Origin: Epiperipatus broadwayi
Lineage: Eukaryota > Onychophora > Udeonychophora > Euonychophora > Peripatidae
Reading direction: 5' to 3'
DNA: 64,000 bases
Assembly (NCBI GenBank): GCA_028023455.1
Contig: JAQFVV010006272.1
Location: 3,081,127 to 3,145,126, forward strand
The position numbers were made by a program, and so were the translations under genes. This document shows positions 1-10,102 of this stretch, piece after piece (position 1 is the first letter of the stretch; each line of letters starts with the position of its first letter). Under the pieces are notes generated by a model. The model was not told the DNA's origin, made no database searches, and saw nothing but the letters and a program-made list of their open reading frames with translations.

Positions 1-1653
1 GACTATAATATTAAATTCCTCTGGAAAAGATCCTCTCTTAAATAAAACTATTATTTTAAGTATCTATAACTCATATTTTATTAATTTTTAAAGGTTTATT
101 TTATATCTTTATAAACTGGTTTTAATCATTCTAAAGAAAGTTTTATAGAGAGAAGTGAACAACTGATCGGCAATAAAAGTCTCTTTGCATCTCAGTTGAA
201 TGTGACTGCAGTTTTCTTAAATGCTTCATAAAATTTGTAATTTTTATTTAATCTCTGCATTTCCAATTTGATACATGTATATCGTCATCGTTTATCGGTT
301 ACAATTAATTTAGTCTCTTATATAGCTTGACCAAAGAATAAATGCTATTCTTTTATTCATATTCTATTACGATACACACACACACACACATACAAATAGA
401 AATAAAAATAGCAATATTTAAAATAATTTATTGTGACTTTGGTACAACTACTTTGCCTTTTTCTATTATTAATTATTATTTTTAAAATTTTATAATATGT
501 TTTTATATTCTTCAGGTTATATCTAAAGTGATCTACAAAAAATTCGAATCCATGATCTAATTATTTCAATCTTCCCACTTGATAATAATTATCCGTTTTA
601 ATAATTTAGACAAATTTCATACATATATACATATATGTATGGTGATAATGTGAGTAAATAAAAAATCAATATTTTAAAATTTGCCGCTTTACAAACTTTA
701 GAACTGAAAGATCGTTATAGTTTTTGGCCCATACCATTAAAAAATAAACTGATGGTTCTTTTAAAGTCGAAATATCTGTGCTGTGTACTTTGCTAATGTA
801 ATACAGAATCCTCTTCTTATTGATAAATGAAGATATCATCGGTTTTCTTCAGTTATTTATTACTGGTGCCAGCTAAATAAATCATGACAAACATCGACAT
901 CACCACAAGTTAAGCATTAAGATTGTCTTAAAAGAAATCCAAATATATATTACTTAGAATTTCGTTTTACTTAGCTTTATCATTTAAAAGAAAAAAGTCA
1001 AATATATTTTTTCTAGCATTACGTTAGAAATAGTTTTATAATAAAAATAAATTATAAATAAACAATTATGCTTAATTTTTAAAATAAAGTATAACATTCA
1101 GCATCTTTCTAACAATTTAAATTCAAGAATGTAAGGAAATATTAAACGCATTTTGATAAATAACTTTTTTATTTTATTTTATGTGATACATGTCAGGAAT
1201 GAATGGTTTTCATTACTGCTTTAAATTCAAAAAGTTCTGAAAATATACAAGTATTTACGAATATACAAGTAGTTCAACATTACAAATAAATGTAAAAAAA
1301 TTTAAATATCTTATAATAAGGAGTTCTTACCTTCTGAATGTATAAATAAATATAATTATCTAACTATTTTGAAATGAGATAGTATTAGAATAAATGTTTA
1401 TAATGTAATATAAAACTAAGACATGAACTCTCATAATATGGCTTGTACATAATAGCAATTAAAAACTATTAAACTTATCAACTTTATTAAAATAAAATTC
1501 TACTAAACAGTTTTTAATTAGACAATACTGTATTTTATCACTAATGCTAAATCGCTAACACACCAACCATAAAATTTGAATCTAATCAGAAATGTATTTA
1601 TTACATATATTTATCATGGCTTATATGAATATCTCATATATATATATATATAT
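1..1653. other. A+T-rich spacer, no gene seen
   Basis: No reading frame of interest, no RNA gene and no recognisable repeat family was seen. It holds a short (CA)n microsatellite near 375-389 and ends in an (AT)n tract at about 1637-1655, the left edge of the foldback element that follows. Confidence 0.6.
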
Positions 1654-2082
1654 ATAAAACAAGACACAAATTGTGCGACTTGCCTTTAAGCTTATGCTAA
1701 AATGTTCACTAGATGGAGCCTATCACTAGCTCCAAACAAGCTTTAATTATAAGTGCGAAAAAAAAAAGAATTCAAAATCTCTATCAGAAAATCCTCATTT
1801 CCAGACTAATTGGTTTCAAGCTTAATGGCTCACCTTAGTGAAGAGTTAGGATTTCAGAAACTAAACCCAAAACTCCCACTCAGAGCACTTATTTAATACG
1901 TTATTATCAGTTTGGAAACTTGAATTTTTCAGACAAGTAAATGTCTTCAAATCCAGCCTTACAAAACAGATAGCTATATGGGTCTGAACTCATTTCAGTT
2001 TCACCATATATTAATAGCTAAAGCAATATTACATTTTAGCACAAGCTTAAAGGCAAGTTGCACAATTTGTGTCTTGTTTTAT
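1654..2082. mobile_element. Foldback/MITE-like element with 53-bp terminal inverted repeats
   Basis: The first 53 bases (1654-1706, beginning ATAAAACAAGACACAAATTG) are the reverse complement of the last 53 (2030-2082), with only about two mismatches. The element is about 430 bp and has no coding capacity, as expected of a non-autonomous TIR element. Its left edge lies in an (AT)n tract. I cannot assign it to a superfamily because the target duplication is hidden in the AT repeat. The interior (1704-2030) recurs inverted immediately to the right. Confidence 0.65.
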
Positions 2083-2119
2083 TAATTATTATAAGTGTAC
2101 CCTTGAAGGCTTTTGTGAT

Positions 2120-2440
2120 GTAATATTGCTTTAGCTATTAATATATGGTAAACTGAACTGAGTTCAGACTGATATATCTATCTGCTTTGTAAGGCTGGAT
2201 TTGAAGACATTTAGTGTCTGAAAAATTCAAGTTTTCACATTGACAGTAACGTATTAAATAAATGCTCTGAATTGGAGTTTTGGATCTAGTTTCTGAAATC
2301 CTAACTCTTCACTGAGGTGAGCCATTAAGTTCAAAACCAATTGGTCTCGAGGATTTTCAGATAGAGATTTTGAATTCTTTCTCTGTTGGCACTTATAATT
2401 AAAGCTTGTTTGGAGCTAGTGATAAGCTCCGTCTAGTGAA
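2120..2440. repeat. Inverted partial copy of the foldback-element interior
   Basis: This stretch matches the reverse complement of 1704-2030 along almost its whole length, with scattered substitutions. It lacks the outer 53-bp repeat on either side. Together with the intact copy it makes a long imperfect palindrome whose arms are about 320 bp, separated by one inverted terminal repeat and a 37-bp spacer. Its right edge runs directly into the (AT)n tract that hosts E1. Confidence 0.65.
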
Positions 2441-2463
2441 TATATATATATATATATATATAT

Positions 2464-4726
2464 TGTACCGAGACAAAGTCGGTACAGGTATATACGCACA
2501 CACACGAGCAATGTAAACACTCTATATTTTTTCTTCTTTCACTTTCAACTTATGAAAAAGGAAAATAATAATAATAAATGTAGTTTTCTTTCAATGCGTT
2601 ATAAAATACACTGTAAAATAAAATGTTAATATTTCTGATTAAATAGTTTAAGGCTTTCATATAATCTACTATAATAATATTCTCTAAAAAAAATAATAAT
2701 AAAATATAAAATATTACTAATATGCCATTTTAAATCTCAATAAGTGATTTCTACTTGTATATGCCACGGGGGTAATTAAAAGGGGTTTATTTTAAATTAT
2801 AACTGTAGTGAAAGTTAAAAGCTTATAGAAGTGATTTTGAGACAGATTAAATGCTCGACTTTTAAACTAATGTAAGTTAAATTGTTCTCTTAAAACACGC
2901 ACACATGTATGCATAAAAAGTGTGAATAAGTATGAATTGTTTCTAACTGAGATTGTAATATGAGATTGCATAAACCTAAGATTGCCTCAAGCATATGGAT
3001 TGAGTGGACATTACGTAGGACACGGACCCCAATGACAACTCAAAGAATATGGAACTCTGGGTGGAGATTCGATCCTCAGATAATAACCAACCCATATAAA
3101 TATGAACCTAAATCTAAAGAAAAGAAATCTTTTACACTCTTTTTTTTTTGTTTATGCTTATAGTTTTTTCTAGATTCCTCCGGAAGCTACAACTAGAACT
3201 TTTCTCTTTTTTGCTATCCGGTTTGTCCAATATGATCACTGTGAAATTAACATTTAGAGCGTCGATCGTCATGATGGGCTAGAAAACCCTTCAGTGATTG
3301 ATCGACACTCCGCCGCCAGAACATCTCCACAGCTATGAATGATCAACAACCATTCCGTCCGAACATAATGCTCCAATCAGTCTAAGGACGTTGTTCCGTT
3401 TAATATACAAGAATCGTCCAAACATACTACGCTGAACTTATGTGAAATGAATAACCATGATTATGGAAACATCATCTATCAGGTTCGAACCCTCCCAAAT
3501 TAGAAGCAGCAGAAGACTAAGCAAAATCCTAGGTAAACATTTTTTTTATATAATGCTTCCATTCATTCTTTACGTAAACTTAAAGGCAATCTCATAATTA
3601 ATTAAATTCGACTTCATAAATCAAATATAAAATGACCCGTAATCTTTCATACTTAAATCATATTATTGTAATCCCAACTTTCGTAAATATAAAAATATCA
3701 GATGCTACATAGTCCATCATATTTAAATCTTAGGACTTTTCCAGTTATGAACTTTGATCCTAATTATTATTTTCTTTCGCAGATAACATAACACACTTAC
3801 TTTCAAAATGTAAAAAGAGGAAATATATTTTATCAGTCATGTTTATTATGCATAATATGTTCTTTTCTGTGCGAGTGCGAGAATGCGCGTATGTGCGTGT
3901 AAATAAAGTTATTAATCAATGTTTCATTTTTTTATAATCAATAAATTTTTTTTTAATTTAAACTAGTCGAGCATTCCTCAAATCATTTCTATAATTAAAT
4001 ATATTTTTTTTGGAGCTATTATTATTGTTAGCATTTATTCATGCAATTAATTATTTTACTTTTAAATTTGTCTTTCTTATATTTTCTTTTGTTTTTATTT
4101 CTTTTAAATTTCATTCATAAACATCGTGCCGTAAGTCACGATGTTTACTTATTATGTAGTTAACATAGATTTAAGAGTTGGGAGGGCCTATTATTAATAA
4201 ATATAAGTAAATGTCAATAGAGCTAGTATAAATAATTTTATTGGACTGTATGATAAAGGGGGGATGATATTATAAACGTCTAAGTTGTTTATTCTAATGA
4301 TGCCTCAACCGAACATTCGTATTAGTTATAAATAACCAATGATCCCGTCCAATGCTTGGATCGATCTGTTAATCAACCGATCTTCTTATCCATTGGTTAA
4401 TATTGTGTCATTTGCCAGAATAATAGTCTTGAAGGCAATTTCATCGCGACCCTGAGTGACCCCTATTGGTCCATGCTGGGAGTTCGAGCTTATGGGCAGG
4501 GATTAGACTTCAAAATCGTTTTGATATGACGTAAGGTGATGCGAGAAATTAAATTGTGAATCAAATCATCGTATCTGGCGCCCTCTTGTGTTGATAATGA
4601 ACAACTATTGATATAAGAAAAAATAAATAAATCTTTACGCTGTATCATGTTTGTTTTGGAGCCCACAATCCCTTTTAGGAGCGGTTTAATAGGGAGCCGG
4701 TGTAAGGGGGAGAAGGGGACGGTAGA
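2464..4726 (+). repeat. E1 5' LTR
   Basis: This 2263-bp LTR starts TGTACCGA and ends GGTAGA. Its first 23 bases form a perfect 8-bp stem (TGTACCGA with TCGGTACA) around a 7-base loop. A TATAAATA box candidate lies near 3093-3100. A splice-donor-like CCTAG|GTAAAC occurs at 3529-3537. A 67-codon open frame inside it (2960-3163) is not conserved in length in the other LTR and is probably chance. Confidence 0.85.
3529..3537 (+). promoter_or_regulatory. Splice-donor-like motif CCTAG|GTAAAC in the E1 5' LTR
   Basis: The motif matches the animal 5' splice site consensus, with the intron starting at about 3533. The same CCTAG|GTAAA occurs in the LTRs of E3 (about 48791) and E4 (about 57573), whose surrounding sequences differ. 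A leader intron running from the LTR towards gag is the likely role; I cannot name the acceptor. Confidence 0.4.
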
Positions 4727-4730
4727 TAAA

Positions 4731-4748
4731 TGGCGCTTCCAAACGTGA
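4731..4748 (+). promoter_or_regulatory. E1 primer-binding-site candidate
   Basis: Four bases after the 5' LTR the sequence reads TGGCGCTTCCAAACGTGA. A PBS of an LTR element starts TGG (complement of tRNA CCA) at this distance. I cannot say which tRNA 3' end it pairs with. Confidence 0.5.
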
Positions 4749-5163
4749 GGCTAATATAAATAATGTTTCGGAGAGAAGCAAATCAAGACATTAGCCAAAA
4801 GCGGCCGAACCTCGTGAAAGACGCAAAACTGAAAAGGAAAAAAAAAATTTTTTTTTTTTCCACGTAAACGAAAGTTTGGACGAATAGAAAGGGAAGGAAA
4901 AGGGAGAAAAGGAAAATAACAAACGGAACAAAATACAGCGATTCACAATATCGCAAATCTTTTAATAAAACACTTGGAGCCGAAAAAAAAAAAAAACATA
5001 GCGGGAGATGGGGGCGCGGACGTCGATTAATCACTTCTTATCATAAATAAAAGAAAATCACGTTCCTTTAAGCATCAACAAAAAGTTGTAACATTTTAAA
5101 TATAAATAGAGAGAGGAAAGGAATAGAAAGAAAAAAAAATTTTTTTTCTTTATTAAATCATAA

Positions 5164-6294
5164 ATGGACAGCAATAACGATACTGCGTGGGAGGAGACAG
5201 GGGAGAGCCCTATAACGTTCAAAAAGATAGATGTTAAAGAAGAGGCTGAATCAGAAATAAAAATGCTTCTTAAAATGATGAGCCAAATGATGATAGAGAT
5301 GAGGGAAGATAGGGAAGAAAGAAGGAAGAGAGAAGAGTACAGAGAAGAAGAAAGAAGGAAAGAGAGAAAGGAGGAGAGAGGGGAATTCATTAGGGAGATA
5401 CGAAAATTATTGAAGGGAAACACAGGAGAGTCAGAGGAGGACCAGAGCAAAGAGGAAGAAATAAAGATTGACGAAGTAAGGACGGAGATTACCTCAATAA
5501 AAATAGAGGTCGGTGCAGCAAAAGCCGAAATAGAAGAAACGAAGACTGAAGTGATAACAGCAAAGGCAGAGCTGGAAGACGTAAGACAAAAGGTGGACGC
5601 GATAAATAGAAAGGTAGAAGGAATCGAGCCACAACAGAACGTACCGAGAGAAATTATGGCCAAACGTCTGGAGGAGTTGGAAAGGAAATTTGAACTGAGA
5701 ATAAACCTGCGGGAACCGAGCCAGTCGTGGGCCGAAAGGCAAATAAAAATTGAGATCTTCAGGGCAGGTGAAAATGAGAGTCCGATGGACCACGTGGAGA
5801 GCGCCCGGAACCTGTTTTCTGAGCCCTCAAAGCCGGAGCCAGACAAAATCAATATTGCCAGCACATACCTGCAAGGGCCAGCTAGAGATTGGTGGCGAAC
5901 GATCGAGTTTAAGCCCAGATCGTTCGTAGAATATCGAGAAGAGATTCTACGAAGCTTTTGGAATGCTACCAGACAAGAGGGGATCTACTTTCACATCACC
6001 AATGAAAAATACGGGCTCAAACCTAACGAGACGATAACGCAATTCTATTACAGGCAGGTGGCCGGCCTCCAGCAGCTACCGGCGTATCACATGACGGAGG
6101 AGCAAATCATCTCGACCATTAGACACAACATGCCAACAGACATCAGGCGGATGATGCTAAGCCGGGATGACGAGGGCATCCACAAGATGGGGGATGCCAT
6201 AGCCAAGTTCGAGCGAGCGGAAGGACGGGAAAGGCATATAGAGAGGCCGGGACATGAACCATATAGAAGAAAGCTACCACCAGATCGATACTGA
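5164..6294 (+). CDS. gag: Gag-like capsid protein of E1 (376 aa)
   Basis: The protein is intact from ATG to TGA. Residues about 25-90 are extremely charged (Arg/Glu/Lys) and 100-180 look like a long coiled coil. Residues about 195-330 resemble the Ty3/Gypsy retrotransposon gag (capsid) domain: a block with YLQGPARDWW, then a Phe-rich helix, then the ETITQFYYRQVAGLQQL stretch, matching the usual WW...F...F.....L spacing. The C-terminus is basic (RRKLPPDRY). There is no CCHC zinc knuckle and no protease fused downstream. The likely role is assembly of the particle that packages the element RNA. It is preceded by a homopolymeric A9T9 stretch and an in-frame stop, which support this start. Family assignment comes from motif memory, not a search. 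Confidence 0.75.
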   Translation: MDSNNDTAWEETGESPITFKKIDVKEEAESEIKMLLKMMSQMMIEMREDREERRKREEYREEERRKERKEERGEFIREIRKLLKGNTGESEEDQSKEEEIKIDEVRTEITSIKIEVGAAKAEIEETKTEVITAKAELEDVRQKVDAINRKVEGIEPQQNVPREIMAKRLEELERKFELRINLREPSQSWAERQIKIEIFRAGENESPMDHVESARNLFSEPSKPEPDKINIASTYLQGPARDWWRTIEFKPRSFVEYREEILRSFWNATRQEGIYFHITNEKYGLKPNETITQFYYRQVAGLQQLPAYHMTEEQIISTIRHNMPTDIRRMMLSRDDEGIHKMGDAIAKFERAEGRERHIERPGHEPYRRKLPPDRY

Positions 6295-7280
6295 TGAAAA
6301 ATTAGTCTAAAAACACGTTGACGAACACGGATTTGCCACAGGAATACGATTACCGGAGTACGCTTTATAAACAACGGTAACTGAAGGAAAATGACCTCGG
6401 ACCGGAAAGGACTTACACATTGCATCGCATCATACAATAACAAGGGGGGAAGGGGGGTTGATAAAACATTATTTTAAACCAAAGCAGACCGCAGATAACT
6501 AAACACGAGAGAAAAAATATAATTTAAAGAGAGAAAAGGAATAAATGTCATAACTCTTCTAAAGAAAACTATTCGAGGTAAATAAGTTAATATTTCTGAA
6601 AGCCAGTTTAAATTAAAAAGAACGTCGCCCGCCTTCGACTAAAATATATGTTGCTCGAAAACACGCGGAGAAAGGAAGCGGATGCCGCCTAAAGAAAGAA
6701 AGAAAAGCCGGATCGCGAGAGTGCGCTATTATTGTTCCTTCCCTCAATATTTCCCATTGTGCTAGGAGGTACAGAGCTCGGATATTTTGAATGCTTATTG
6801 TTCTATAACTCAGATTATTCGCTACCTCGTAAATGTTGTCGTATTTTGCAGAGGGGACTTCGGAAATGACCATCCTCCTGCCTTCCATTAGATAGGCCGT
6901 AAGAGAATGCCTATATGTTCGTAACCTTGCATCGCGGGACTTCGGAAAGGTCCATCCCCATGCCAACCTTCCACCCGGGGTGCCTGTACCAGACTGGGCA
7001 AGATATCTCCAATTATGGCACGCCCGCTCTTCGTAAAGAAAAAAAAGAAAAAAAAAAGGGAAAGAAGAATTTTTTTTTTTGAGTTTAGTTCGCAAATGTC
7101 AAGTGTCAATCCGAGCCTGACCACATGACCTGCCACTTCGTTTCTTTATATGAGGGGGAGTTGAACTGTAGGATAGTCGGCTAAAATAAATGATTAAAAA
7201 TCACACGAAGCGGGGTCAAAAATAAGGAATTTTATTGTGAAAATTAAAATGCCAAGCCTCGCATTTTAATTTTAGACGGA
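6295..7280. other. E1 interior between gag and the 3' LTR, no pol
   Basis: In this 1-kb stretch, where pol would be expected, no sense-strand frame shows protease, RT, RNase H or integrase motifs. The segment is less A+T-rich than its surroundings. It contains a 160-codon open frame on the minus strand (6613-7095), with Trp/Arg-rich stretches but no domain I recognise. A second minus-strand frame (6888-7136) overlaps it. Neither is supported beyond being open. Confidence 0.5.
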
Positions 7281-7291
7281 TCGCGGGGATA
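7281..7291 (+). promoter_or_regulatory. E1 polypurine-tract candidate
   Basis: The purine-rich GCGGGGATA immediately precedes the TG of the 3' LTR, the position of the plus-strand primer in LTR elements. It is short and interrupted, so confidence is moderate. Confidence 0.35.
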
Positions 7292-9560
7292 TGTACCGAG
7301 ACAAAGTCGGTACAGGTATATACGCACACACACGAGCAATGTAAACACTCTATATTTTTTCTTCTTTCACTTTCAACTTATGAAAAAGGAAAATAATAAT
7401 AATAAATGTAGTTTTCTTTCAATGCGTTATAAAATACACTGTAAAATAAAATGTTAATATTTCTGATTAAATAGTTTAAGGCTTTCATATAATCTACTAT
7501 AATAATATTCTCTAAAAAAAAATAATAATAAAATATAAAATATTACTAATATGCCATTTTAAATCTCAATAAGTGATTTCTACTTGTATATGCCGCGGGG
7601 GTAATTAAAAAGGGGTTTATTTTAAATTATAACTGTAGTGAAAGTTAAAAGCTTATAGAAGTGATTTTGAGACAGATTAAATGCTCGACTTTTAAACTAA
7701 TGTAAGTTAAATTGTTCTCTTAAAACACGCACACATGTATGCATAAAAAGTGTGAATAAGTATGAATTGTTTCTAACTGAGATTGTAATATGAGATTGCA
7801 TAAACCTAAGATTGCCTCAAGCATATGGATTGAGTGGACATTACGTAGGACACGGACCCCAACGACAACTCAAAGAATATGGAACTCTGGGTGGAGATTC
7901 GATCCTCAGATAATAACCAACCCATATAAATATGAACCTAAATCTAAAGAAAAGAAATATTTTACACTCTTTTTTTTTGTTTATGCTTATAGTTTTTTCT
8001 AGATTCCTCCGGAAGCTACAACTAGAACTTTTCTCTTTTTTGCTATCCGGTTTGTCCAATATGATCACTGTGAAATTAACATTTAGAGCGTCGATCGTCA
8101 TGATGGGCTAGAAAACCCTTCAGTGATTGATCGACGCTCCGCCGCCAGAACATCTCCACAGCTATGAATGATCAACAACCATTCTGTCCGAACATAATGC
8201 TCCAATCAGTCTAAGGACGTTGTTCCGTTTAATATACAAGAATCGTCCAAACATACTACGCTGAACTTATGTGAAATGAATAACCATGATTATGGAAACA
8301 TCATCTATCAGGTTCGAACCCTCCCAAATTAGAAGCAGCAGAAGACTAAGCAAAATCCTAGGTAAACATTTTTTTTTATATAATGCTTCCATTCATTCTT
8401 TACGTAAACTTAAAGGCAATCTCATAATTAATTAAATTCGACTTCGTAAATCAAATATAAAATGACCCGTAATCTTTCATACTTAAATCTTATTATTGTA
8501 ATCCCAACTTTCGTAAATATAAAAATATCAGATGCTACATAGTCCATCATATTTAAATCTTAGGACTTTTCCAGTTATGAACTTTGATCCTAATTATTAT
8601 TTTCTTTCGCAGATAACATAACACACTTACTTTCAAAATGTAAAAAGAGGAAATATATTTTATCAGTCATGTTTATTATGCATAATATGTTCTTTTCTGT
8701 GCGAGTGCGAGAATGCGCGTATGTGCGTGTAAATAAAGTTATTAATCAATGTTTCATTTTTTTATAATCAATAAATTTTTTTTTTTAATTTAAACTAGTC
8801 GAGCATTCCTCAAATCATTTCTATAATTAAATATTTTTTTTTTGGAGCTATTATTATTGTTAGCATTTATTCATGCAATTAATTATTTTACTTTTAAATT
8901 TGTCTTTCTTATATTTTCTTTTGTTTTTTATTTCTTTTAAATTTCATTCATAAACATCGTGCCGTAAGTCACGATGTTTACTTATTATGTAGTTAACATA
9001 GATTTAAGAGTTGGGAGGGCCTATTATTAATAAATATAAGTAAATGTCAATAGAGCTAGTATAAATAATTTTATTGGACTGTATGATAAAGGGGGGATGA
9101 TATTATAAACGTCTAAGTTGTTTATTCTAATGATGCCTCAACCGAACATTCGTATTAGTTATAAATAACCAATGATCCCGTCCAATGCTTGGATCGATCT
9201 GTTAATCAACCGATCTTCTTATCCATTGGTTAATATTGTGTCATTTGCCAGAATAATAGTCTTGAAGGCAATTTCATCGTGACCCTGAGTGACCCCTATT
9301 GGTCCATGCTGGGAGTTCGAGCTTATGGGCAGGGATTAGACTTCAAAATCGTTTTGATATGACGTAAGGTGATGCGAGAAATTAAATTGTGAATCAAATC
9401 ATCGTATCTGGCGCCCTCTTGTGTTGATAATGAACAACTATTGATATAAGAAAAAATAAATAAATCTTTACGCTGTATCATGTTTGTTTTGGAGCCCACA
9501 ATCCCTTTTAGGAGCGGTTTAATAGGGAGCCGGTGTATAAGGGGATAAGGGGACGGTAGA
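7292..9560 (+). repeat. E1 3' LTR
   Basis: This 2269-bp copy of the 5' LTR keeps the terminal hairpin and the CCTAG|GTAAAC motif (about 8358-8366). Differences seen by eye against the 5' copy include single substitutions near 7594, 7863, 7959, 8137, 8185 and 8446, plus length changes in T and A runs. The right flank ATAT (9561-9564) matches the left flank. Confidence 0.85.
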
Positions 9561-9771
9561 ATATGTTGTAGGCAGAGACCATATCTTACCATGACAAATG
9601 CTACAAGTTTATTAAATTAAACAAATTTTAGAATGGGGAAATGATAAAATTTAATTTTTTTCATGTTTTTTTTTAATAACAAACTTTAACTTATTTTTAA
9701 AAAAATCATTCATTAAATGATAATAAGAGAATTCCAATTATGTTATTAATAATAATGTGAATATGTAGAAT

Positions 9772-10090
9772 TTGTTAGAAGTAATTGATAAAATTGAAAA
9801 TATTAATGTATATGTTACTGATATATTGAATGTTGGTTATGGAAGGAATATTATTTATAATACAATTACAAAATATAATCAAAATAAAAGTAATAATAAG
9901 AAAATATTAAATAAATTAAAAAGTGATAAATGGATTTCTATTCCTTTTATATTTAATCAACAAGCTAAATTAATTAATAAACTTTATAGTGGTTTGTGTA
10001 GGATTTTTTTTTTCTCTTCAAATAATATAAATGATATGATAAATAATTCTAAAACCAAGATTTCTATGTTTGAATTAAGTTCTGTTATAT
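9772..10090 (+). pseudogene. Penelope-like element A, RT thumb/linker fragment
   Basis: The translation contains a stretch with WISIPFIFNQQAKLINKL, then FFSSNNINDMINNSKTK, then ELSSVIY. This matches the thumb-to-linker region of Penelope-like elements, where a W/Y-ISIPY block precedes the SGVYKI.C..C junction to the GIY-YIG endonuclease. The upstream RT palm is missing. The frame runs into (AT)n at 10087 and resumes, after the 2.9-kb E2 insertion, at about 13004 with VCGCGMKYI, exactly the next expected motif. Confidence 0.6.
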
Positions 10091-10102
10091 ATATATATAT
10101 AT

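Larger units (their letters stand above)
2464..9560 (+). mobile_element. E1: gag-only LTR retrotransposon (7.1 kb) in an (AT)n tract
   Basis: Two long terminal repeats (2464-4726 and 7292-9560) enclose a 2.6-kb interior with one intact gag-like gene and no protease, reverse transcriptase, RNase H or integrase. ATAT stands directly left of the 5' LTR and directly right of the 3' LTR, consistent with a 4-bp target duplication. The left flank is an AT repeat, so the exact length is uncertain. The two LTRs differ by only about ten substitutions and a few homopolymer indels that I could spot by eye, so the insertion is recent. A primer-binding-site candidate follows the 5' LTR and a purine-rich tract precedes the 3' LTR. 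The gag type suggests Ty3/Gypsy. The element must be mobilised by a pol supplied in trans. Confidence 0.85.

Noticed and set aside
2960-3163. 67-codon frame in the E1 5' LTR, repeated at 7790-8002
   Set aside because: It is present in both copies only because the LTRs are duplicates. The C-terminus changes with T-run length and no domain is visible.
5058-5864. Long 268-codon minus-strand frame opposite gag
   Set aside because: It is the antisense shadow of the charged, purine-rich gag N-terminus; Ser/Leu/Phe-rich with no domain.
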